64,000 nucleotides of DNA from assembly GCA_035610365.1 (NCBI GenBank), contig CM069433.1, positions 194,564,760-194,628,759 of the forward strand, read 5' to 3'. Positions 1 to 11,674 of this stretch are shown piece after piece. How positions within the stretch are numbered: the stretch's first letter is position 1; each line of letters opens with the position of its first letter. The stretch is from Aquatica leii (lineage: Eukaryota; Arthropoda; Insecta; Coleoptera; Lampyridae). The position numbers were made by a program, and so were the translations under genes. A model generated the notes under the pieces. The model was not told the DNA's origin, did no database searches, and was given only the letters and a program-made list of their open reading frames with translations.

Positions 1-318
1 TACCCTACTACCTTTTTTTTTAATATACATAGGAATAACGTCTTTCAAAGGATATAAAGGTTGACCCAATTTAGGAAGAGTAGAAAACAGAGTTGTAATT
101 GTAATACTTTTTCTACTGTAGTTGCTTATGACTTGGTTAGATGATTTAACTATTTTTGAAGAAGTTGACATAGAATACACTAACGAATTCACTACTGACG
201 ATTTCTGAGAACGGTGGTAAGAGAATCCATTCAAATATCTATCTGTATGGGAAGATCTTCGATAAACTGAAGGTGATAATAAACCATCTCCATTTCGAGT
301 ATCACTAGCTCGATACAT
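1..318 (-). CDS. Start of an unrecognised serine-rich protein (partial, runs off left edge)
   Basis: An open frame of 106 codons runs from the ATG at 318-316 to the window edge without a stop. It begins MYRASDTRNGDGLLSPSV and is rich in Ser, Arg and Tyr; near the edge it reads PLYPLKDVIPMYIKKKG. A second in-frame ATG lies at 357-355 (adding MYKNYCTKVCFFL), and an in-frame TAA at 399-397 closes the frame upstream. I chose 318 because the residues between the two ATGs look like translated T-rich leader. A possible splice donor (AAG then GTAGTA) sits at 12/11, so this may be only a first coding exon. No signal peptide or known domain is visible and I do not recognise the family. Length and balanced codon use in AT-rich DNA argue for a real exon, but chance cannot be excluded. 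Confidence 0.45.
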   Translation of the reverse strand, partial: MYRASDTRNGDGLLSPSVYRRSSHTDRYLNGFSYHRSQKSSVVNSLVYSMSTSSKIVKSSNQVISNYSRKSITITTLFSTLPKLGQPLYPLKDVIPMYIKKKGSRV

Positions 319-2689
319 TAGAAAAAAACAAACTTTTGTACAATAATTCTTGTACATTATTGCGTTATTGCACCCATAGTGTTTAAAAGTTAACAATTAC
401 AGAATTAATATGTAGGTAGTACGTTAAAGCAAAGTGGAACCAACGATAAGATATCGATGAATGGTTCTCAGATTTTTCATTTGAATAAAACTTTTAGAGC
501 TTTAGTAAAAACACATTTTATAATTAACATTAAATAAAGTCGATTAAGGTATTAGCAAATCGTTTAAGTGCCCGAAGGAATCGTGAAGTCATCTTGTGGG
601 CTTTGAAGTTCTAAACCAATACCGTCGCTATTATTTTTAACGATTACGATTTTAAAAACGCGGTAAGATAATTTCTGTATCAATACCACTAATACGTTTA
701 CGATTAACATTCGCAAAAAATCCTTTAAAAAAATAGTTAGATTAAGAGCACATTTCTTTCAGCGGGCAGTAAAACGAACATCATTAAAAGAGATATATAA
801 TGCGGCATATTATATATTAAGAGAGTTCTTGTTCGAGTTTGTAAAGGAGATTCGAATATCGCAGGCCCCTCACGCAACTACGTTAAATTACAAATAACCA
901 AAGTTTTAGTGGTTCATTAATGATCCAAATAGAGTTTCGGTTTTATGTTCGAGCCAAAACTTCTAGATGATGATGTAAATACGTAAAAGTACCCTCTAAA
1001 ATTTACATAGTTCTTACTACAACATAACGTCATGAAGCATTTTAAAATGCAACCGCGAAGAAACGGCTTAAAATAGCACGGAATATCCGGAATTTTAGCG
1101 TCACAAATATGCGGGCAATACGCCACAACAGCCGTTCTATTTTGACTGCTCGTTCTACCAAAAATACTACATCCTAAATTTGCGTACATGAACACAAAAC
1201 GTAAATGTGAAGGTTTCGCTCGTCTAAATGAATCGTTACAAATAGATATATACACACAAAAAGCTGCGCATCGCGAAACTTTTCCCGTCGCCCCTTCGCC
1301 ATAGCAATAAAATCGTGTTTTGCTGTACCATATCGCGCACCAATTTCCTTCAAGATAATCGCGGAATTATTCAAACGACTTTATCGGATGAAATAAAAAC
1401 CAAATTAAAGTATAACCTAAATACGTACTACAATCGACATCGATCAATTTTAACAAAAACGACGCTACCAGTTTTGTAGCGGGTAATAAAAATAAACGTA
1501 CAATCTTAAACCACCTGTAAAAACAAAGTCGTTATGCGAAAATCTTAGAATTTAAATCCGAACAATTCGAAATAAGCGTTGTTCCATTAAATGCAACAGC
1601 GTTTTATTGATCGAAGCAACGCATGTGCAAATTGCGTTAGAATTTAAAAAAAATCAGCACAAAATATTCTCCTTCTGACGTTTCGGCATTGACAACAGGC
1701 AAACCAATTATACAGGTATAACACAAATCGTGTTTTATCGATAACTCGAGAAACTCCAGAGCGTAATAGAAACAGCGAAATAAATGTTTTATCTTACGGT
1801 AGCTCATTTTCAATGCTTGTTCGAGAGATGACGCTGATACATGATGCTATCTAGTAGAAAACTTATACACGACGCAAAAAATAAGCAACTGAAGCTACCG
1901 CTACGCAGTAAAATCTTAATTAGTAAAAAAGAAAAAAGAAAGAAGCGGCAACTTCTACAAAATTGCGTACAAACTACTAAAATTAAACCGATACTGTTGT
2001 ATTGACACGCTTATGTTGTCCTTGCTGAAACTCACTTTCGATAAAAAAAAAATTAAGAAAAACCGTCTAGAGACTACAAAAAATATCTTTGAACTAATTT
2101 AGTTTTAATTTGCATAGAAGAAAAAATAATAAACGGCTAAAAAAACAAGAAATTTCCTGTGGGAATTCGTTTAAAAGAAAGGCCAACAACAAATTAAAAA
2201 CGTAATGCAGGTCAAATAACTTGTATAAATAAAAATCATAATTTTAATTAAAGTAAATATAATTAATTTATGTAAACCAATATTTAATCCTTGAAAACCA
2301 GTTCGAGAATTTCCAAGTTATTCAACGATTTGTTTAAAACTGCCACAAATGTCTTAAAAAAATGCAATTTTCACTTAAAAACGACGTTGCATGTAACAAA
2401 CTTTCTTAAAGTTAGTTAAAAATAAATAACCAAATGAGTAAAAAAATGTGCTTTACTTAAGAATCTCAAAGCTGTCGTAGAGCGATATACCGCTACTATA
2501 AGAAGCAGTTGTAAACTTATCTTGCTACACTAAAGAAAAGAAAAACGAGACACTACTTGCTTCTAAGTACACTCAAAAAAAGAAAAAACGGAACACTACC
2601 TGCTTCTAAGTGTAAACGAGATTTAACCGTATCTACATACGCTTTAAACGGCCCCGAAAAAATTTATTTCCAACTATAAAAGATATTTT
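319..2689. other. AT-rich region upstream of the left gene, no gene seen
   Basis: Only short chance frames on both strands. It should hold the 5' UTR and promoter of the minus-strand frame at 1-318, but no convincing TATA or initiator could be assigned. A small tandem duplication with a 43-bp period (around 2540-2616, both units ending near CTTCTAAGT) is the only structure noticed. Confidence 0.5.
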
Positions 2690-3490
2690 CTTTATTGTTA
2701 TATGTTCAGTATGATCCGTCTACTGAAGATTAACTGGTGCGGATCATAGAAAAAGAACCCAGGACAGGTGCGAAACTTAATATCGTTGATGCTAAAGAGG
2801 TTTCAAAACCATTCAGGTCATAGATGGATTTCGAGATCCATCGTAGAACTGCAAAAAGTACTCAAGCGACTGAAGATTTAAAATACAGAGCTGTTAATAG
2901 AAACCTACAGTGTTGTGGATAAAGACAACAACTTATTCTTTTCATGAGTGAAAGCTCATGGGATAAAATACAGAGTCTCGACTGCAAATCTTACTTAAAC
3001 CTTTCCTGAGCCTTATTCGAACGTCTACTACAAAAAAGAAAAACGAAGCAAAAGAGATAGAGATCGACGAAGTAACGGCAAATCTTCACGGTCTTACAGA
3101 TAAACCTACATCACTGTAAGATAGCTTCGGCTGCCCTACAGAACTATGTAAGAATGAACATTGTTGATATTGTACTAATACAAAAACTTTAAGTTTATAG
3201 ACAGACTGTCAGGGAACTAAGTATGAGGTGACTGGGAACTTATTATTTCAAAAGGTAACCATCTAAGGACTTGCATCTTAGCAAAGAATGGTAACCACTT
3301 ACTAACGACGTGGAAACTCAGTACGAGAAAACTAATGGTAGTAAAGACAAAAACGAACAGAGAAGAGAAGATACGAAACCGGACTAAACAAAATACAACT
3401 GGTGCTCTGCTGTGACTTCAATGCACAAAGTACGATTTGCGGAAGCACTGGAAATGACAATAGTAATAATAGTAAGTTTTTCTACCGTAA
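2690..3490 (+). pseudogene. LOA/I-like non-LTR retrotransposon remnant: end of ORF1 and start of endonuclease
   Basis: The stretch 2730-3030 matches 32885-33180 in this window almost phrase by phrase (LVRT..., ETYSVVDK/ETWSVVNK, FLMSE/FLMSEN). That phrase set is typical of the ORF1-type protein (DUF4780-like, by recollection) encoded next to insect LOA/I-like elements. From about 3080 a frame reads like an AP-endonuclease start (LQINLHHCKIASAAL, DIVLIQ), and near 3410 CCDFNAQS corresponds to the GDFN-type endonuclease motif. Several frameshifts and stops are present. The copy breaks near 3490 in mid-endonuclease and its homology resumes at about 4583. Confidence 0.6.
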
Positions 3491-4582
3491 GGGGCAGCAC
3501 AAGCTATAGTTTTCTCTCGATGCAGCACGTATACACCTCTGCGAAACCTGTTCGATGTTAATTTTCGTGTTGCAATTTAAACGAAGATCTACTTAAGGTT
3601 GCTTATCAATTTTATCTCCACGTGGTTGCGAGTTACCAATTTTTGCATTTCAACTCCTTGTTTGTTACCTTCATGCTAAATTACAAAGTTCCGGAAAAAA
3701 GTTACTAACTTTTGGGACATTTATATTGTGAACGAGAATAAAAATTATCTCGAGTAGACTATCCTTTTTTCACTTGTACTTGAAGGTATTTATACTATAA
3801 TTCTTAAACGTCAATCCATGCGAGGTTAAGTGACCGAATAAGAACGTGAACAACGTCCACTAGTGCCTATTCGGTACATGAACAATTTAACTGATCACCG
3901 GTTGCCAACAGGTCAGTGAGCGCAATTTTGAAAAATATTTCCGTGTTTTATGTCGCTTAATTATAATTGCCATTTTACGTTCATTTTCTGTACCGAGATT
4001 CGGAAGTACGTTGCTTACGTTACGTTAATATCGGTTAATATGGTGGTTATTTGAACCAAATTTCATATCGCTTGCACGAATGACGTCACGCGCCCCTGTG
4101 TTATTAATACAAGGAAACAAAAAAATAACAAAGCGCGAACGCGTTTAAATGACTTTTAGCTTTTTAGCTGTTTGGGAACCTGTGAGTTTTTTTTCTTGTA
4201 TTTCAATTAAGGGCCATTTTTATTACTTCCAGATCTACAATAAACGCTAAACGATTATTACTTAACGCTAATTATAATTGTAATGCATCTTATATTATGT
4301 AACACGTTATCAATTGCGTATCTACTACAGATGAATTATTTGTGTACTTATAACTAGACGTGTACTAGTTTCAAATAAATCGTTGTGATAATTTTGCTAT
4401 AATGTGCTGTTGTGTTGTAGGTTTGGGTACCTTTCCCTTGCCTAAACTTTTTTCTTTGTATCTCTATTCACAAGGAAAGGTAACCGATTAATATCTCGAC
4501 CTACGACCATCTCCGATTTAAAGCTAGCCAAAACAGGTGAGTCAACAAACTACTTTTTTACACCTTTGCAATTCGTGTGGAA
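3491..4582. other. 1.1 kb AT-rich sequence interrupting the non-LTR endonuclease
   Basis: It lies between two parts of the same decayed non-LTR element, so it is probably a secondary insertion combined with a deletion of part of the endonuclease. No coding potential was seen. A short imperfect inverted repeat (ggtacctttcccttg near 4428 and caaggaaaggtaacc near 4471) is present. No terminal repeats or target duplication could be matched at its ends. Confidence 0.4.
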
Positions 4583-6440
4583 TAAGAGAGTAGCGTGTGT
4601 GGACTCAACCATCACTCTCCTACCATACATACATAAAATTTAAATAAAAATTGGGATCTCTTTACACAGCAACTTAAGCAGGGACTAAACGAATGTTCAT
4701 GAATACAACGAACCTTAGTAGACATAGAAATAATGAACGATATTATCAAGGTATCTATCATAGACGCTTACGAAAATGGTTGTTCGATAAAAGTAAGAAA
4801 AATAACCCGAGAGCCACTTTGGTAGAATATGGAACTTTCCTATCTAAGAGAATAAACTGGTAAGCTTTTTAACCAGACAAAAAAGACTGCAAGATGGAAA
4901 GAATACAAAACCAAAATATTGCTACGCTATTACAAAAAAATTTTTTTTTAGAAAAAACACTGAGGAGATTGAAAAATCATCAGAATGTGCTAGATTCCAG
5001 AAGACTTTGCAGAAACGTAACCAGGGTGAACTAGAGTCATTGCAAAAACCACAGCAGGGTTATACTTTATCAGGAGAGGACATTCTAGAATTGCATCAGG
5101 AAACTTCTTAGATATGGAGGAAGCATTTAATAACATCTCTTTTGACTTTATTAAAAAAGCTGTCAAAAGTCGAGGAGTCTCTCGATCCGTAGAAGAATGA
5201 GTCAGCTCTGCGATAATTGGCAGACAAATTACAAGCTCGCTAGGCAATGTAACCAGAAAAGTCGTTGCTCCTAAAAAATGCACGCAAGAAGAGCTGTCAT
5301 CGCCTCTACGGAAGCTTGACCAGAATGGAATACATGCAGATATCACTATATTATTATGTGGCAAGTTCGGAAGAGTTGTTTCAAACTACAACTCATGCAA
5401 AAAGCCCTAAAAATAGCGGAAAACTGGTATACGACAGAGGGGTTAACAGTGAACCCTACCAAGACAACAATATCAGTCTGTACAAAGAAAAGCAAATTTT
5501 AGTATTTGAAAAAACTTTAATTGTGGGGAAAAACTTTAACTGAGCAATGAGGTAAAATATTTTAGACTCACTTTAGACACTAAATTAACATTTAACGCTC
5601 ACTTATCAACAATCAACAAAGCTACTCGGGCATTTTGGGCCTGTAAGATACGAGGACTAAAACCGGATATGCTTTTTTGAATACCCTCTAAATAGTTCCC
5701 ACAGTTACGTATGGATCTCTAACTTGATGGCATAAAAAAAGAGAAACCATAACAAGACTCAGTAAGTTACTTTCGTGTATAGGTATCAAAAAGGCAATGT
5801 CAACGACGCCCAGTGCAGCAATGCTAGGCTGTCCACCTCTACGTTTAGTAATAGAATCAGAAGCTTTGGCAGCAGAATATCAGTTAAAATCTAATGGACG
5901 TAGAAACACTCGTGCTAGAGTAGGATACCATACCAAGATTTTTCAACAGATAAATAAAAATACATGCTAAGCATAAAGCCGAACAAAATTGGACCAACTA
6001 CCCACTTCCACAAACTTTTTCGGATTTTTATACTGACCAAGAGAAAGTAGATATACAATACAACGGAGAAAACCGCAAAAAATCTTTTGGTATAGAAATG
6101 GTTTCAAAACTGTAAAAAGTACTGGAGCGGAAATCGCTGACAGTAGACCAGAGAGCAGCTTTTGTGTAAACCTTAGTTGTCTAGCAACTGTATTCCAAGC
6201 AATATTGGCTGATGCCCAAAAATTATATGAAAATATGAGGATCCACATCGTTACCGATAGCGTAGCAGCATTAAGAGATTTAGACTCAGTAACAGTACGC
6301 TCTAGAGTAGTTAGAGATTGTATAAACTCGCTAGTCCGACCAGCTGAGCACAACAGAGGTAGTCTAACTGGACAAAAAGGCACCAAAGAGATAAAGGAAA
6401 CAGAAAAGCAAAAAAGGAAGCTGCAGTGCTAAATATGAGA
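4583..6440 (+). pseudogene. LOA/I-like non-LTR retrotransposon remnant: endonuclease end, reverse transcriptase, RNase H
   Basis: The part at 4590-4790 is homologous to 33290-33530 and reads as an endonuclease end (PSLSDH-type phrase) and linker. From 5090 the RT is recognisable: FLDMEEAFNNISFDFI is a degraded F-D-IEGAFD palm motif A, then a degraded QG..SPL block at 5270-5300 and ITILLCGKFG at 5340. Later come LTVNPTKTTISV (5445-5480) and EVKYFRLTLDTKLTFNAHL (5548-5605), the thumb phrase of this class. At 6200-6420 IHIVTDSVAALRDL, VRSRVV and AEHNR are the RNase H active-site region, with TDS holding a catalytic Asp. The YADD box is damaged (HAD-ITILL) and many frameshifts and stops are present. 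The mariner at 6536 follows directly. Confidence 0.75.
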
Positions 6441-6535
6441 TGTGTAGAGAAGAAGAGAAAACACCTCTCCACATACTATGCGAATCTACAACTCTTCTAG
6501 ACGCTAGATATTTACACTTCAAGGCTAAGTATATA

Positions 6536-7787
6536 CGAGGATTGCTATTTATATAGTGAGACCTGGCAAAACTGGTATCGCCAGGTGAAATTTGACATTG
6601 CCTTCGTAAAGTTTGACATTCTTGAGATTAAACGTACGCAGAACGTTTTGACGTGTGAGCACTATTTGTGTTATTTAGAGTAAGTTGAAAATTTCATCTT
6701 GACCAAAAGATGGAATTAATTCGCGAAAATTTTCGAGCTATGATTTATGACTTTCAACGTAGTCTAACTCAAGAACAATGCATCAGTCAACTTTTGACGA
6801 TAAAGCGTCATCCACGGCTGGCACACCGAATTCAAACGTGGTCGTAGTTCACTCACGGAAGAAGTTAAAGATAAACGTCCAAAATCGATCGTTACACCGG
6901 AAAACATCGATGCTGTGCGAAAGCTAAATGAAGAAGTTCGTCATGTGACATATCGCGAAATCGAGACATGTTTAAGCATTAGTATGACCAACATACATAA
7001 GATTTTGCATGAACATTTGGATGTTCAGAAGCAGTGTGTGCGTTGGATTCTACATTGTTGACAGATGCACAAAAAATGCTCGTGTTGATTACTGCCGTAT
7101 TTGATTACAAAATATAGCTGTGGTACATCCAAAGTCGTATACAGCATCGTTACATGTAACGAGTCTTAGAGTTATGCCTATGAGCCAGAAAGAAAAGGCC
7201 AATCGGCAATTTGGGTGTTTCAATATGAAAAAAGCCAACAAAAGTTTTTTTTCTCGAAGCGTTAAGAAGCAAATGAAGGCGTGTTTCGTCACGAAAACCG
7301 GTGATGTAGCAACTGTGGCTCTCAAAAACCAAAAGACCGTTAATTCAGCGTGGTATACGACCATGTGTTTGCCAGAAGTTTTCCGTAGCTTGGGAGAAAC
7401 CAAGCCAAAACGACGAATCATTTTGCATCACGACAATGCGAACTCACACACATCACATGGCACAAACGAGTATTTGAACACACAAAAGATCAAATTAATG
7501 GGTCATCCGCTTTACAGCACCGATTTTGCATCGAATGACTTCTTCTTGTTGCCAGTATTTAAAGATAAAACTACGTAGACAACGATTTTTATCGGCCGAA
7601 GAAGCGGCTGAGGCCTTCAAAACGAATGTTTTGGAACTATCATCTGACTAGACAAAGTGCTTTGAAGAGTCGCTCAATCGTATCCAAAAGTGTATACATC
7701 TTAAAGACGATTATTTTGAAAAACAAAAAATATTTTTTATGAAATTCAATTATTTCTTGTGTTCTCAATACATAAATAGCAACCTCG
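6536..7787 (+). mobile_element. Mariner DNA transposon, complete from end to end but inactive
   Basis: The element is 1252 bp, the normal mariner size. It is bounded by imperfect inverted repeats (left CGAGGATTGCTATTTAT, right, read inward, CGAGGTTGCTATTTAT, about 25 bp) and flanked by the expected TA dinucleotide at 6534-6535 and 7788-7789. The interior is a single broken transposase frame on the plus strand. It lies just after the RNase H remnant of a non-LTR element. Moderate TIR divergence plus several inactivating changes show an old insertion. Confidence 0.9.
6710..7725 (+). pseudogene. Mariner transposase, frameshifted and catalytically dead
   Basis: The frame starts MELIRENFRAMIYDFQRSLT at the ATG at 6710, typical for a mariner N-terminal helix-turn-helix domain. 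It continues through EFKRGRSSLTEEVKDKRPKS (after a frameshift near 6820) and ENIDAVRKL...HVTYREIETCLSIS. The DD34D catalytic core is partly kept. The first Asp is lost: the VTGDESW box reads VTCNES followed by a stop in place of Trp (7143-7170). The second (HHDNANSHTS, about 7427) and third (YSTDFASND, about 7535) are present with the right spacing of 34 residues between them. The longest open part is 7120-7576. Further frameshifts follow near 7570 and 7650. Confidence 0.9.
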
Positions 7788-8760
7788 TAGAACCGAAAAC
7801 CCACTAGTCTGACTTGACTTTATTGAGTAAGTAGAACTCTATGAGGCACAACAAACTTAGAGGTTAGGTGCCAAGGCTATTAAGAACCTAACCTAAAAAG
7901 ACAAAAAAATAACCAACCAAAATTTAAAAAACAAAAATTCCATTGTTTGTTTAATTAATATTTCAAAGTTTATTCTTTTAAAAATGAATAAAATCGAAGA
8001 GAACTATTTTCTTGACTAAAAAAGTTATGCAAGAAAAAAACTTGAATAAAAATCAATTGAAAAAGGCATCAATTTTTTAAAATAAATTTATAGAAATTTA
8101 TTATGTAAAAATACCTAAAATAAAAAGTACAGAAAAATTTTAAAAATGAAAAAAATAAATAATAGAATCAGTTCTAACTACTATCAAGTTAAAATGAAGA
8201 AATTGAAAAAAAGTGAAGTGAAGAAAATCTTAAAATAAAAAGTGAAGGCAATGAAAACCAAAAAAAGGAGTTTGAAAATTTTGTCACAAAAAATGAAAGA
8301 AACCTAACGTATTGAATAAAACTAAACAATCTAGTAAAACGTAAAAATTCAAAAAATGAAAGTAAAAAATAAAAGAACTGTGCAACTTGTCACTTTTATT
8401 ACGATTGTTTAGTTTTATTCAATACGGTACTTTTCATTCTATATTTTTAAATTTTCTTAATTTTATTCGCAAATTTTCTAACAAAAACTATTGCAAAAGT
8501 TTACATTTTTAAATTTCTCCAATACAAATTAGGAAAAATTATAATCAATGACCTACCTATACATTCTTTATACATTTTCTAGTCAATAGAATTGCTTCTG
8601 TTCTTTAATTTCATTTATTGATTTTTTCATTACATTTTATCTTAGTTTTTCTTCATTTTGATTTCTTTTTTAAATCCTTTTTCTAAATTCCTTTTTTTAT
8701 TTTAAATGTAAATTTTGGCATTTAATCTTTCTATAACTTATCATAAAGAATGAGATTTTT
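7788..8760. repeat. A-rich then T-rich fold-back region
   Basis: The left half (7900-8380) is strongly A-rich and the right half (8430-8760) T-rich on the plus strand. In the middle is a perfect 24-bp inverted repeat, 8308-8331 against 8403-8426, with a 71-bp loop. A related phrase (ACGTATTCCATAAAACTAAA near 26328) lies in a similarly asymmetrical block at 26220-27430, so this is probably a dispersed fold-back or MITE-like repeat. No coding sequence was seen. Confidence 0.5.
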
Positions 8761-11674
8761 GAAACAACGTAACAACACAGCAAAACAAAAATTTGCCTCA
8801 AGTTAACCATCTTGTAAGTTAAATAAGTTTAGATTAAAAATTTTGTGTCCTAATTAAATAGGCAGTAATTATACTGATAAAACAAAAATAAACAAATATG
8901 TTTCGCAAATGTAAAAGAAAATAGAAGAAACCCACTTCCTGTACTATTTATAAAAGCAACGGTTTTATGTGCACGTGAATAATAAAAGTAGGTCACCGTC
9001 AAATAACGTACAAATACTAAATTAAAAATATCGACACGTATTTAATTTGCAAAACCAGTAGCAAGTGCGTTGTATTGTAACGCACAACCAACTTCAAACA
9101 AAAATTCAACTTGTCGCCGTTCTTTGAAAAATAATGTAAAAGTTAAGTTTTTCTTACCTTCACGCAATAATTCCTAACGAAATTGTTCCAGGGTCCATTC
9201 AATCTAAAAACAAAATACCGTGTAAACGTTAATTTCATAAATTTATGGATCATTCCATCGGTAATCATTCAGTTGCTGAACCACTTCATAAAATTTCATT
9301 TTTTATGAACAAGTCTCTAAATTAAAACGGTAAATTTGCAAACTTTTGAATCAAAAAATTCTAAAATGATTAAGGGAGCAGGCGTCATTCCATGATTTCC
9401 GATAGAAGCAATCACTGAATACGGCACAATAATTTTATTTGTTAAGAAATAGTCGCCTTAATATTAAATTGGTTTGTATTAAATTTGCCTCAATCGACGG
9501 TAAGTTAAAATCGATTTAGAATTTCATTCTTCTTTGTTGTCTGAAACTTTGGTTTCGAATTCAAAATCAATACAATTTCAAACCGTATTATCGTTTAGAA
9601 AATGTAAGTCTTCGATGCAATTACGTTGTTATATAGGTCATTTTTTACTGACAAAGACGTGAAGGAAGAAACCATATTGCTAAACGTTTAAAATGAAGAA
9701 ATCAAATGTCTGCACTATTATCAACTTACATACATCGGTCTAAAGCTTTCTCTTACACAAGTCAGAAGTAAAATCCTATGTTAAGATTAGAACAAAAATG
9801 ATTAAAAACATGTTTGTACATTAACTATTCGCGTATTCAATATCTTACAACTAACTTCGTGTCGATCGTAAAAGTCATTTTTAAGTTTTTTTGTTAAAAC
9901 ACCTACGTTTCAGTACAACTTCTTGGCACGCAATATAAAAGCTTCTTTCAATGCTAAACTACAAAGCCTAAAAATTACGTTATTAAGAAGTACTTGAACA
10001 GCTTCTTTGGTTATATAAAATGTTAATAATTTTAAGCATAGCTTAATCAATGTTTTTTTAAACTATCGAAAACGGTCTAAAAATGCAATAAAAATATGAA
10101 ATTGTTATTATGCAATGGTTGAAGTAATGTGCGAACAAAATTTTTATTCAGTTACGTCCACCTTCAAATAAATTCCATTTGATGATACGTGACGCCGTTT
10201 AAATTTTGTCAAACAAGTTATTTTCTAATAAAGAAATAATGACTTCATCTTCTATTTACCTGTCGCATCGCCATTAGATAATTTTTAATTTTATATTGTT
10301 CCAACCAACGCACCAGGTTCAGTCACGCATGTTTTTAATTGGTGAATAATTAACATAAACTGGAAAAATATGATTGCATATTTTGCGGGCGCTCCCGGTA
10401 CCTTGAAACCTAAATAATTCCACGCCGCACATACCTGGCATTTAATAGAAGCACGTCCTAGAAGAATTTCGAAATAAATAAATAATTATCGTCATGTTTA
10501 TAAAGTTAATTAAATAAATCCACCTGTTGGAATTGTTTTGAACACACGTACAAGGTAAAGCGCGCAATGAATGTAAACCAGACCCAATGTGTGTTAAATT
10601 ATAATTATTGAGCCACGCTTGCGACAAGCATCTTTAGAAAATAGAATTCGACGCGAATTGGCAACGCCGTCGAAACTTAAATTGATGACTCAGAAAAATT
10701 ATCTTTATTATTCAAACATAATTGACGCCAGATTGTCTGCAAATAAAATAAAATCCAACTGGCGTGTATTCATCACGGCAAGGTGTTTGATGCGAAACTT
10801 CGGTTGCAAAATTAAGTGAAAATTGATTGTATCGGTAAAAAGGATACACGCTTTAAGCATAAACATGTATAGAGAATTCATAAGTGTGAAGGTTTTCGTG
10901 GTTTGTTATTTCCCTTTCCGTTATCGATAATTAACTCAATTTGGTGAACAAATTGATTGTGCCAAGCTTCAAAGCAAGTTTCACTCACAATACAGAAACT
11001 TTCGAGTTAATTAAGCTGGAGTTAATATTTAAAAGGTTTTGCTATCAAATTATACATTTTAAAGGTTATCAACTCATGCGCGTTTTTATTAATTACAAGA
11101 TCGATTGTAATTTTATTAGGATTGAAAAGCAAATTCGATGGTGCGTTAACCCGACGAATGTCTAAGGTCAAAACACTGTGGCGCGGCTGCTACGGTGAAA
11201 TTATTACCTTGAAACGACAATCGATCAAGATACCTTTTGTTTAAATGCGCACCTACCGTTGGTACAATTTGGATAAAAGTAACGTACACGCACAAAAAAT
11301 TAGTTTACAATTAATACAAATTTTTGTTTAGTAAATACAGAATTAATCGTATATCAACACCCAACTGGATATGTGCTAATTAACAAAAATGCAAATGCTG
11401 AATAAGTAGGAGGTAGCAGAAAGAAATATTACATCACGTAAATTTAAAGATTTTCCACTTCAAAATCAAAGGTTTTTGATTTGAAACGTGCTAAAACTTC
11501 ATGCAGCAATCCGATGAATTCAAGATCAAATTTTAACAGTGTCGAACAATATAAAACCGAAGAAGACGTCGTGAAAGGCGTAGATCCTCTAACTACCAGG
11601 CGTATTTATACTACCCTCACGTTAAGATTTCTAATACTAATTATGAACCGCGAAGACCTTCCTGAAGTGAATCC
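8761..11674. other. AT-rich unique-looking region, no gene seen
   Basis: Only short frames of up to 74 codons with no domain and no paired splice signals. No repeat shared with the rest of the window was noticed. Probably intergenic. Confidence 0.5.
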
